Assembly: GCA_964374095.1 (NCBI GenBank)
Contig: CAYJXJ010000128.1
Location: forward strand, 1-13,530
Direction: 5' to 3'
Length of the DNA stretch: 13,530 nt
DNA from: CAYJXJ01 sp964374095
GTDB lineage: Bacteria; Elusimicrobiota; Elusimicrobia; UBA1565; UBA9628
A program made the translations under genes and the position numbers. Below are positions 7,045-13,476 of the stretch, piece by piece. How positions within the stretch are numbered: position 1 is the first letter of the stretch; each line of letters begins with the position of its first letter. Under the pieces are notes generated by a model that saw only the letters and a list, made by a program, of their open reading frames with translations, was not told the origin of the DNA and made no database searches.

Positions 7045-8133
7045 CTAGAATTCGGCGGCGCCGGCGGTCGGCAGCTTGGTCCCAAAGGTCGTCGCCAGGC
7101 GCTGGGGGTTGGAGGACTTGGAGAGAGCGTCCTTGAGCGCCACGGTGCCCTTGCGCACCAACTCCTCAAGGGTCTTGTCGAGCGTGTACATCCCCATTTT
7201 GCCCCCCGTCTCCATGGCGTTGGTGATCATGTGGTCCTTGCCCTCGCGGATGAGGTTGGCGATGGCGGGGGTGTTGAGCATGAGCTCGCGGGCCGCCACC
7301 TGGCCCCGGCCGTTGGCCCGCGGGAGAAGGGTTTGGGAGATGACGCCCTGAAGGCTGCTGGCGACCTGGACTCGGACCTGCTCCTGCTGATGCGCCGGAA
7401 ATACGTCGACGATGCGCGCCACGGTCTGTGCCGCGTCGGTGGTGTGCAGCGTGGCGAAGCAGAGGTGCCCGGTCTCGGCCGCGGTGAGGGCCAGGGCGAT
7501 GCTTTCCAGGTCGCGCAACTCGCCGACCAAAATGACGTCGGGGTTCTGCCGCAGGGCGTGGCGCAGGGCGTGCTGGAAGGACTTGGTGTCGGGTCCCACC
7601 TCGCGTTGGCGGATGATGCTCTGTTTCTTCTCGTAAACGAACTCGATGGGGTCCTCGATGGTGATGATGTTCTTGCAGTATTTCTGGTTGATGTGCTCGA
7701 TCATGCAGGCGAGGGTCGTGGACTTGCCGTGTCCCGTCGGGCCGGTCACGAGCACGAGCCCGCGGGGAAGGTCGGCCAGGCTCATGGCCACTGGCCCCAG
7801 GCCTAGGAATTCGGGGCTCGGAATGTCGGCGCGCACGATGCGGAACACCGCCTCGGTGTTGCCGCGCTGCTGCAGCACGTTGACGCGGAAGCGCGCGAAC
7901 TTCGCGATCTCGAAAGAAGTATCCAACTCGAGTTCGGACTCGAAGCGCGCCCTGCGGTCCTCGCTGAGAACCGAGTAAATCATGGTCTTGGCGACCTCTT
8001 GGGTGACGACCTCGTAGTTGGTGAGCGGGACGATGTCGCCCGAAACCCGCGCCATGGGCGGGCAACCGACGGTGATGTGGATGTCGCTGGCGCCCATCTG
8101 GACGCCGGCCTGCAGGATTTGGATGATGTCCAT
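7045..8133 (-). CDS. pilT: Type IV pilus twitching ATPase PilT
   Basis: The 362-residue protein is a full-length PilT/GspE-type ATPase that drives pilus retraction as a hexamer at the inner membrane. The N-terminal PAS-like domain starts with MGASDIHITVGCPP (13-26). The C-terminal RecA-like domain has Walker A GPTGHGKST, the Asp box IITIEDPIEFV, Walker B as VILVGELRD, and the His box TLHTTDAAQTVARIVDVFP. Walker A carries His where most PilT proteins have Ser, and Walker B reads GELRD rather than GEMRD; both still fit the P-loop consensus. No other pilus gene is in the window. The ATG at 8133 is only 5 nt after a perfect TATAAT and has no Shine-Dalgarno, so it is probably translated from a leaderless mRNA. 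PilU-type paralogues are the main alternative. Confidence 0.93.
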   Translation of the reverse strand: MDIIQILQAGVQMGASDIHITVGCPPMARVSGDIVPLTNYEVVTQEVAKTMIYSVLSEDRRARFESELELDTSFEIAKFARFRVNVLQQRGNTEAVFRIVRADIPSPEFLGLGPVAMSLADLPRGLVLVTGPTGHGKSTTLACMIEHINQKYCKNIITIEDPIEFVYEKKQSIIRQREVGPDTKSFQHALRHALRQNPDVILVGELRDLESIALALTAAETGHLCFATLHTTDAAQTVARIVDVFPAHQQEQVRVQVASSLQGVISQTLLPRANGRGQVAARELMLNTPAIANLIREGKDHMITNAMETGGKMGMYTLDKTLEELVRKGTVALKDALSKSSNPQRLATTFGTKLPTAGAAEF

Positions 8134-8138
8134 GCGCC

Positions 8139-8166
8139 ATTATAGCAATAGATGCCCCTAGGCCAA
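8139..8166 (-). promoter_or_regulatory. Promoter of pilT with extended -10
   Basis: The minus strand shows TTGGCC (8161-8166), a 16-bp spacer and a perfect TATAAT (8139-8144) preceded by TGC, an extended -10. The ATG begins after GGCGC, so the expected transcription start falls on or next to the start codon. Confidence 0.6.
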
Positions 8167-8449
8167 GCGGTGCCTGCGCCTCCAATGAGTTGGAAGCGCA
8201 GGCCCGTTTGGCCCGGGCCTTACGCGCTCCTTGGCTGGGACCAAGGACTCTCCCCACGCCGCCGACTCCCGGGCAAACTATGGGGCTACCCCATGAGACG
8301 ATTGATCGGCGCCGTTCTGAGCGCCGCGTTGGTGCTTCTCTCGCCCGGCCCTGGCCGCCAGGCTCTTCCCCTAGCGGGCGGCAGGCCGCTGGGACCTTTG
8401 GTCCACGCCCCCGGGCCTTAAGGCTCTCGTCTGTTCCGATCCGTAGGGC

Positions 8450-8455
8450 CATACT
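8450..8455 (+). promoter_or_regulatory. Possible -10 box of the C13/caspase-like gene
   Basis: CATACT ends 6 nt before the ATG at 8462, the same geometry as the pilT -10. It matches TATAAT at four of six positions and I see no good -35. AGAGG next to the ATG is too close to act as a normal Shine-Dalgarno sequence. Confidence 0.25.
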
Positions 8456-8461
8456 AGAGGC

Positions 8462-9328
8462 ATGAATACACGACGCTTACTCGTTCTCGTCCTGGCGCTC
8501 GCGCCTGCCGTCCTCCGCGCGCAGGGATCGCGCGGTCAAGCCTTGGGTCAACTCTGGGACATCGCTCCCCCGTCCGCGGCCGTCCCGGCAGCGGCGACCT
8601 TCGCTGCACCCGTCCGCTTCGTCCCCAACCCGGTCACGCGCTACGGCCTCATCGTCAACGGCGACAACGAGGAAAGGCATCTTGGAAACGTCGAAGCCTT
8701 CGCCGCCGTCATGAGCGGCCGCTACGGGGTGGCCGAGGCCAATCTCATCGTGCTGACCTCGCAGCGCAAGGATTCCGGCGGCTCCTGGGTCGAGCAGGGA
8801 AAAGACCAACGCGCCACGAAAGGCAACGTGGAAATGGCTCTCGAGGCGTTGGCGAAGAAGGCCGATTTCAACGACGACATCATCATCTACACCACCGGGC
8901 ACGGCGACTCGCCCGCCAAGGATTCCCAAACTCTGGTGCTCGAAGGAGACCCGGACATCAGCGCCGCGGAGTTCGCCGGAAAGCTCTCGGGCTTCGGCGG
9001 TGCCCTCCTGACCTATATCGGCGACCAGTGCTACTCGGGAGCCTTCGCCCAGGCCGTGACCTCGAAAGGCTGGAACGCCGTGGCCCTCTCGGCCGCGGAC
9101 TCATGCCATGTGACATACTGCGAGCACTTCACCCCGGCTCTGCTGAAGGCCTTTGATGATTCCGCCAACGACAGCGATCCCAAAGACGGAAAGGTCAGCG
9201 AGTGGGAGGCCTTCAAAGCCGCGCGCCAAAACATGAAGGATAAGACGGGGAAGGTCAAATGCCCCACCCACGGCGAGCACGACTTGCCCTACCCCGAGCC
9301 GCAGTACTTGACCTCCACGAAACCCTAG
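8462..9328 (+). CDS. Secreted caspase/legumain-like (clan CD, C13-type) cysteine protease
   Basis: The 288-residue protein begins with a Sec signal peptide (hydrophobic 5-19, cleavage near LRA-QG at 20/21) and a Pro/Ala-rich linker to about residue 55. The clan CD core follows: YGLIVNGDNE (61-70) as first strand, AT-x-GNVEMALEAL (118-130), then IIIYTTGHGDS with catalytic His147 and TYIGDQCYSGAF with catalytic Cys190. Both sit at strand ends in the expected order and spacing. Near 237-249 a D/G-rich stretch, DSDPKDGKVSEWE, resembles an EF-hand-type calcium loop with one extra residue, seen in some bacterial relatives. This suggests an active peptidase in the periplasm or outside the cell; its target and specificity (Asn, Arg or Asp) cannot be read. 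It converges on the A2-B-A1 operon with only 38 bp between stop codons. Confidence 0.75.
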   Translation: MNTRRLLVLVLALAPAVLRAQGSRGQALGQLWDIAPPSAAVPAAATFAAPVRFVPNPVTRYGLIVNGDNEERHLGNVEAFAAVMSGRYGVAEANLIVLTSQRKDSGGSWVEQGKDQRATKGNVEMALEALAKKADFNDDIIIYTTGHGDSPAKDSQTLVLEGDPDISAAEFAGKLSGFGGALLTYIGDQCYSGAFAQAVTSKGWNAVALSAADSCHVTYCEHFTPALLKAFDDSANDSDPKDGKVSEWEAFKAARQNMKDKTGKVKCPTHGEHDLPYPEPQYLTSTKP

Positions 9329-9366
9329 GCGGCCCCGCTCATAACCGCATCAGAGCGCCATGCCCC

Positions 9367-10488
9367 TCAGCGCGCGGTGAGCTTTCCTGAACCGAGGTCC
9401 ACGACGTAGGTCGCGGTCTTGACCGCGGAGCCGCGCAAGTCCATGGGGCTGGAGCGCTTCTGCCAGGCGTACTTGACCGCCGCCTTTCCGGATTGCGGGG
9501 TCACCATGGTCATGGGGCAGGCCTCGCGCTCATTGAGAATCGCCCGGACCTGGGCCGCGCTCTCCAGGGGACCCCGGCCCTTGACCTCCCCATCGAGGAG
9601 CAGGGCATGCGACGGATAGCCCGAGGCGGCGAAGCCGACGACCCCGTTGTCGGACCAGCGCGCGGGCACGACCATCCCCAGGCTGCCCCAAACGTAGGGC
9701 ACGTTCATGCTCGTCGGACCGGCGTCGAGGGTGGTGAGCCGGGCGATGTCCCGCAGGACCCGGCCCGCCTTGCCGACTCGGGCCGAATTGCGGATGACGA
9801 TGTCGACCCGCTCGAGTCGACCCGAGGAGGAGCGCGGGGAGGCCGTGATCCAGCGCGAGACATCTCCCTCGTAGAGCGGCGGGTAGGGGTCTCCCTCGGC
9901 GTAAAGCGCGATCGGCAGGGACGGCAGGGAGTCAATCGCCTCAGCGCCCTCCCGCAGGCCGGGGTGGATCTTCTCGAGCAGCTTCTTCTTGATCTGCTGG
10001 AGGTCGCGCATGGCGACCGGCGTGTAGCCGGGCGTGCGCCAGACGTCGAGCTCCAAGTCATGGAGGGTCTCGCCCTGGAAGCGGCCCCGGAGTTGGGCCA
10101 TGATGAGCATCCGGTACTCCTGGGACTTGAGCAGGTCGGAGTAGGAGGAAAACCCGGTCCCGGTGCCGGGCTTGTTGGAGGAGAGTTCCAGCATGGCCGC
10201 GCGCCAGTCCGCGTCGATGCCGCCGACCCATTGGTCCTTGAGGCTGGGTATCCAGGACCACACAACGAAAGCCGGAGAGACAGCCCAGTCTCCCGGGGCG
10301 CCTTCCCCGCCGGGCGCGGCCTTGCCCTCCTCAGCCTTGGGGGCCATGGCCTTGCTCTCGCCGACCTTGGGAGGCTCCACGACGGGCGGCTCGTCATCGG
10401 CGCGCGCGGCCGCCCCCAGGCATGGGACAAGGCATAGGGCGAACAGAAGGGAACGGCAGGAATGACTCAAGTCGGCGGCGCGGTCCAT
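9367..10488 (-). CDS. Secreted protein A1, unknown family (paralogue of A2)
   Basis: I do not recognise the family. The product has 373 residues from the ATG at 10488, chosen because AGGAGG lies just upstream; an in-frame ATG at 10512 overlaps gene B's stop by four bases and is the alternative. A signal peptide ends near AAARA-DD (residue 30), followed by a charged Pro/Ala/Lys linker to about 65. The rest is a domain shared with A2, roughly 60% identical by eye, with near-invariant blocks WSWIPSL, DADWRAAMLEL, SQEYRML, PGYTPV, DPYPP-YEGD, RLTTLDAGPTS-NVPYVWGSLG, YPSHALL-DG, REACP and PMDLRGS. No catalytic signature is evident; the single Cys in REACP is conserved. It is the last gene of the operon. 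Secretion is well supported, function is not. Confidence 0.7.
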   Translation of the reverse strand: MDRAADLSHSCRSLLFALCLVPCLGAAARADDEPPVVEPPKVGESKAMAPKAEEGKAAPGGEGAPGDWAVSPAFVVWSWIPSLKDQWVGGIDADWRAAMLELSSNKPGTGTGFSSYSDLLKSQEYRMLIMAQLRGRFQGETLHDLELDVWRTPGYTPVAMRDLQQIKKKLLEKIHPGLREGAEAIDSLPSLPIALYAEGDPYPPLYEGDVSRWITASPRSSSGRLERVDIVIRNSARVGKAGRVLRDIARLTTLDAGPTSMNVPYVWGSLGMVVPARWSDNGVVGFAASGYPSHALLLDGEVKGRGPLESAAQVRAILNEREACPMTMVTPQSGKAAVKYAWQKRSSPMDLRGSAVKTATYVVDLGSGKLTAR

Positions 10489-10508
10489 GGCATGCCTCCT
10501 GGAAAAGC

Positions 10509-11465
10509 TCATCGGGACTTTGACACGGTCTGGCTCGAAAACCAGTCTTTCATGTCCATCTCCGGCACGGCCGGGCAGGGTCCGTCATCGAAGAGGCCGA
10601 GGTCCAAGGCCGTGTCCACATACCGGGCCAAGTTAATGCCCCGGCGGACTACGTCGATGATCGCGGCTGCGACGTCCTTGACGAACTCCTCCTTCACGCT
10701 CCCCTTCAAGCGCACGTACTCGGAGCTGCTTCTGCTATGAGTCAGGGGATTGCCGACCTCGTCCTCGCGGAGCTTCCAATCCTTCAGGAGGACATAGCGC
10801 CGGGTGAAGGTGGTCACCTTCTCCATCCCGTCAGGCGCGCCCTTGCCGAAGACGCCGTACTTCTGGACGATCAGGAAGTTCTGCCTGTAACAGTCGAAAT
10901 ACTGCTTTTCCTTCGTGGGAGCCGTGGTCGCGGACAGGGAGTTCACGTTGCGGGCCGAGACCAGCACTCCCCAATCAACGTTGCCATCTCCTCCGCAGTC
11001 CTTGCCATGGACCCCGCCCCAGCCCGACTCATCAGCGGAGAACTCGGTGAATTGTTGCACGACATTGCCGTCCCTCAGGAACCAGTTGGCGGTCGCGCGT
11101 CCCGTTTTGTCGAAATAGATGTAGGTCTTGATGACATCCCCGGAGGCCCCCCCGGCGATCCATTCACCGGCCTCGTGCGCGATGAAGCCGGCCATGGACC
11201 TTGTGATGTAGATGTACTGGCCGGCCCATTGATCGTTGGGGATGACCCATCTGGCGACCTTCTCAGCGGCCTTGAAACGCCGGACCCCGTCGGAGACGCG
11301 CAGGAGCTCCTGGGCGTCCCACACCCAGCCGGTGACCTCGCCGCCCTTGCCGCGACTCTCGGCGACTCCGGGAGGAGGGCCGTCAGCGGCGCGCGCCTGA
11401 TCCAGAAACGCCGCGGCCGCCGCGAAGACGACGGCCCAGGCGATCCTCTTTCTTCCTTTCACCAT
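10509..11465 (-). CDS. Secreted protein B, unknown family
   Basis: I do not recognise this 318-residue protein. The ATG at 11465 has AGGAGG 8 nt upstream. A signal peptide with basic start (MVKGRKR), an Ala-rich core and cleavage near DQARA-AD (about residue 27) predicts export. The mature part has mixed alpha/beta character with many aromatic residues and blocks such as WVIPNDQWAGQYIYITRSMAG, TYIYFDKTGRATANWFLRDG and TRRYVLLKDWKLREDEVGNPLT, which look like beta-strand-rich secreted domains. Three Cys (KDC, FDC, GPC) could form disulfides. It lies between paralogues A2 and A1: 85 bp after A2, and its TGA is 20 bp before the A1 start. The context suggests the three act together. Confidence 0.65.
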   Translation of the reverse strand: MVKGRKRIAWAVVFAAAAAFLDQARAADGPPPGVAESRGKGGEVTGWVWDAQELLRVSDGVRRFKAAEKVARWVIPNDQWAGQYIYITRSMAGFIAHEAGEWIAGGASGDVIKTYIYFDKTGRATANWFLRDGNVVQQFTEFSADESGWGGVHGKDCGGDGNVDWGVLVSARNVNSLSATTAPTKEKQYFDCYRQNFLIVQKYGVFGKGAPDGMEKVTTFTRRYVLLKDWKLREDEVGNPLTHSRSSSEYVRLKGSVKEEFVKDVAAAIIDVVRRGINLARYVDTALDLGLFDDGPCPAVPEMDMKDWFSSQTVSKSR

Positions 11466-11478
11466 GACTCAGCCTCCT

Positions 11479-11499
11479 GGCGCGCGCTTGGCGCGCGCC
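11479..11499. other. Perfect 9-bp GC hairpin next to the gene B ribosome-binding site
   Basis: GGCGCGCGC (11479-11487) and GCGCGCGCC (11491-11499) pair perfectly around a 3-nt loop. On the minus strand the stem ends directly against the AGGAGG (11473-11478) of gene B, in the gap after A2. It could tune termination, mRNA decay or access to that Shine-Dalgarno; no T-run follows. Confidence 0.55.
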
Positions 11500-11550
11500 T
11501 TGTCCGTTCAAAGCTCGAATCCGTCTCTCCCATCCGCCGGCTCCCGCGTT

Positions 11551-12684
11551 TCACCGCAGGGAAATCCTCCCTGAGGCGAGGTCCACCCCGTAGGTCTTGA
11601 TCGGGACGCCTGAACCGCGCAAGTCCATGGGGTCGCTCCGCCTCTGCCCTGCGAACTTGACGGAGAGTTTTTCCGACCGCGGCGTCACCCGCGTCAGGGG
11701 GCATGCCTCGCGGCTGTTAAGGAGGGCCCGCACCTGCTCCCCGCTTTCGAGCGGCGCCAGGCCCCGGAGTTGCCCGTCCACCAGGAGCGCATGGGACGGG
11801 TAGGCCGACGCGGCCAATCCCGCCGCTCCTGTTTCGCCCCACGAGATCGGCAGCAGCACCCCGAGGCTTCCCCAAACGTAGGGCACGTTCAGGCTGGTGG
11901 GCCCGGCATCCAGGGTGGTGAGCCGGCCGATGTCCCGCATGACCCTTCCCTCCTTCCCGAGGCGCGCCGAGTTGCGCATCACGAATTCCACCCCCTCGGG
12001 CCGCCCGGAGGCGGAGCGCACCCGCGCCGTCATCGCCTTGGAAAGGTCGCCTTCATAGAAGGGCGGGTAGGGATCCGTGCCGGTGTAGACATCGACAGGC
12101 AAGTCGGGGATGGAGGGCAGGGAGTCGGAGACGCTCCTCAAAGCCGGGTGGACCTTCTCCCACAGCTTCGCGCGCAGCTCGCGCAGATGGCGCACCGTGA
12201 CCGGAGTGTAACCTGGGGACCGGAAGGCGTCGAATTCCAGCTCGGCCAGCTCGCTCCCCCGGAAACACCCCCGAAACTGCACCAGGGTGAGCATCCGGTA
12301 CTCCTGGGATTCGACCACCGTGGAGTGGGATGCGTAGACGGAACCCGCGCCGGCCTTGTTGGCGGAAAGCTCCAGCATCGCGGCCCTCCAGTCGGCGTCC
12401 ATGCCGGCCACCCACTGGTCGCGCAGGCTCGGAATCCAGGACCACAGGGCGAAGGTCGGGGACACCGCCCACTCCCCGGGGGCGCAGCTTGACTCCGGCG
12501 CGGCCCGCTCTGGGGCGCTCTTCGGGGGCATGGCCGTTCCCTCGTCCACCAGGGGGGTCTCCTGCCCCTGCCGGAGGAGGTCATCCTCATCCGCCCGCGC
12601 GACGGACACGATAGAAGACAGCAATCCCAGGGCGACGAGTAACCGGAGAAAACAGCGCCGGGGGAGACCGCCATTCGTTACCAT
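11551..12684 (-). CDS. Secreted protein A2, unknown family (paralogue of A1)
   Basis: This is the first gene of the A2-B-A1 operon. Start choice: a TTG at 12729 lies upstream of the -10 box and is excluded. ATGs at 12690 and 12684 are possible; 12684 has AGGG 8 nt upstream and gives 377 residues. The signal peptide MVTNGGLPRRCFLRLLVALG continues to a cleavage near SVARA-DED, followed by an acidic/Pro linker. The A domain then matches A1 block by block (WSWIPSLRDQWVAGMDADW, SQEYRML, PGYTPVTVR, RLTTLDAGPTSLNVPYVWG, YPSHALLVDG, SREACP, DPMDLRGSG). DNA identity is also high in places, for example 11871-11938 against 9687-9754, pointing to a fairly recent duplication or conversion. The YVWG string recalls NlpC/P60 proteins, but the catalytic Cys is missing, so I do not assign that. 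Confidence 0.7.
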   Translation of the reverse strand: MVTNGGLPRRCFLRLLVALGLLSSIVSVARADEDDLLRQGQETPLVDEGTAMPPKSAPERAAPESSCAPGEWAVSPTFALWSWIPSLRDQWVAGMDADWRAAMLELSANKAGAGSVYASHSTVVESQEYRMLTLVQFRGCFRGSELAELEFDAFRSPGYTPVTVRHLRELRAKLWEKVHPALRSVSDSLPSIPDLPVDVYTGTDPYPPFYEGDLSKAMTARVRSASGRPEGVEFVMRNSARLGKEGRVMRDIGRLTTLDAGPTSLNVPYVWGSLGVLLPISWGETGAAGLAASAYPSHALLVDGQLRGLAPLESGEQVRALLNSREACPLTRVTPRSEKLSVKFAGQRRSDPMDLRGSGVPIKTYGVDLASGRISLR

Positions 12685-12709
12685 GAGCATGCCCTGTGGA
12701 ATCCAGGGG

Positions 12710-12739
12710 ATTGTATGACCGATCCACAAGCAACGTCAA
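12710..12739 (-). promoter_or_regulatory. Sigma70-type promoter of the A2-B-A1 operon
   Basis: The minus strand has TTGACG (12734-12739), an 18-bp spacer and TACAAT (12710-12715), each five of six to consensus. The expected transcription start near 12703 gives a 12-18 nt leader before A2. The promoter overlaps the start of a small ORF on the other strand. Confidence 0.6.
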
Positions 12740-12825
12740 TCGATTTCATTCTCATGGCGGCCGCCCTTATCCTGGTCGGCCTCCTCGCGATGCGGCGCCG
12801 CCGGACAAGGCCCCCCCGGGGCTAG
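12715..12825 (+). CDS. Putative 36-residue single-helix membrane protein
   Basis: This small frame reads MTDPQATSIDFILMAAALIL, then VGLLAM, RRRRTR, PPRG and TAG. It is a short polar N terminus, one hydrophobic helix (about 10-26) and a strongly basic tail, a typical small inner-membrane protein with the tail in the cytoplasm. AGGGG lies 5 nt before the ATG, and about three quarters of third codon positions are G or C, like the neighbours. It starts inside the A2 promoter and its stop shares the CTAG at 12822-12825 with the epimerase stop on the other strand. Nothing else occupies this gap. Homologues would be needed to confirm it; chance is a real alternative. Confidence 0.4.
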   Translation: MTDPQATSIDFILMAAALILVGLLAMRRRRTRPPRG

Positions 12826-13214
12826 AGTCCCACCAGTTCGACGAGCACCCCGCCGCAATACCTGGGATGGAGGAAGCACACGCGGTGGCCGCGCGCTCCC
12901 GGCCGTGGCCGGTCCTCCAGCGGGGGCCGGCCGCCGGCTTTGAGCCCCGCCATGCGGCCCTCGATATCGTCGTCGCGGAAGGCCGCGTGATGCAGGCCGG
13001 GGCCGCGCTGTTTGACGAATTTGGCGACCGCGCCCTCCTCACCGATCGGCTCCAGCAGTTCGACAGTCGCCGGGCCCTCGCCAAGGAAGGCCACCCGCAC
13101 CCCCTGGGAAGGAACCTCCTCCTCGTGAACGAGCTTAAGACCCAGGGCATCCCCGTAGAAGGCCAGGGATTCGCGGATGCTGCGAACCGCGATGCCGACG
13201 TGGTCGAGGGTCAT
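12822..13214 (-). CDS. mce: Methylmalonyl-CoA epimerase
   Basis: The 130-residue protein of the VOC (glyoxalase/bleomycin resistance) fold interconverts (2R)- and (2S)-methylmalonyl-CoA (EC 5.1.99.1). The start at 13214 opens directly on the family's first strand, MTLDHVGIAV; the longer upstream frame is rejected because it runs over a promoter-like sequence and adds no conserved residues. Landmarks are His5, FYGDALGLKL (19-28), ELLEPIGEEGAVAKFV (52-67), GLHHAAF (73-79), RPRPGARG (102-109) and FLHP-GGVLVELV. Likely metal ligands are His5, His75 or His76 and Glu126; I cannot assign the fourth with certainty. It connects the carboxylase product to methylmalonyl-CoA mutase, which is not in the window. 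It stands alone, with its own promoter-like sequence. Confidence 0.93.
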   Translation of the reverse strand: MTLDHVGIAVRSIRESLAFYGDALGLKLVHEEEVPSQGVRVAFLGEGPATVELLEPIGEEGAVAKFVKQRGPGLHHAAFRDDDIEGRMAGLKAGGRPPLEDRPRPGARGHRVCFLHPRYCGGVLVELVGL

Positions 13215-13224
13215 GGTCTGGGGA

Positions 13225-13253
13225 ACTCTACCAAAGAGCAAGCCGACTGTGAA
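13225..13253 (-). promoter_or_regulatory. Candidate promoter of the epimerase gene
   Basis: The minus strand has TTCACA (13248-13253), 17 bp, then TAGAGT (13225-13230), 10 nt before the ATG and with no Shine-Dalgarno. The -10 hexamer and spacing equal those before the carboxylase gene, which acts on the same metabolite. The 220 bp further right contain only a small hairpin (CCGCC/GGCGG, 13341-13353) and no gene I can support. Confidence 0.4.
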
Positions 13254-13476
13254 ATCATCCGGCGAGGATCTTGAAAGAGACCCCAGACCTACCGCCTGCA
13301 AAAGGCTCATCGGGGTGGCGGGCTACCGCCGGGAAGTCTACCGCCGTTGGCGGCCGACGGGGTTACAACTGGCGATTACTCCGGCCTCCAAACCAGGGAC
13401 TTGCGCGTTTCGGGCCGGAGCGACTCCAGGGCCTCGGGAAGCCGACGGAAAAGCGGAGCCATTCGATGCCCGCCCC

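Larger units (their letters stand above)
8134..8461. other. 328-bp intergenic region between divergent pilT and protease genes, rich in hairpins
   Basis: No convincing gene lies here. The strongest structure is 8172-8203: an 8-bp stem, one C-A mismatch, five more pairs and a TGAG loop. It is followed by AGGCCCG/CGGGCCT (8200-8206 with 8214-8220), which shares bases with the first stem and so competes with it, then TCCTTGG/CCAAGGA (8228-8234 with 8241-8247). Smaller inverted repeats are CGGCGC/GCGCCG (8307-8326), CCTGG/CCAGG (8350-8362), GGACC/GGTCC (8392-8404) and the palindrome GCCTTAAGGC (8415-8424). A 42-codon plus-strand ORF at 8293-8421 begins like a signal peptide but has no clear ribosome-binding site. 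A structured leader or RNA for the protease gene is possible. Confidence 0.5.

Noticed and set aside
8293..8421. 42-codon plus-strand ORF with a signal-peptide-like start
   Set aside because: No clear ribosome-binding site, a Pro/Gly-rich tail without pattern, and it lies in a hairpin-rich spacer. Could be a decayed gene start; too weak to call.
9329..9366. Bidirectional terminator between the convergent protease and A1 genes
   Set aside because: Only a 5-bp stem with a 12-nt loop (9336-9357) and no T-runs on either strand.
9367..12684. NlpC/P60-like peptidase identity for A1/A2 from the PYVWGSLG and SHALL strings
   Set aside because: The catalytic Cys expected before the helix is absent and the order of motifs does not fit.
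13323..13346. CTACCGCCG repeated twice as a possible repeat array
   Set aside because: Only two 9-bp copies in a GC-rich spacer; no array, no CRISPR-like spacing.
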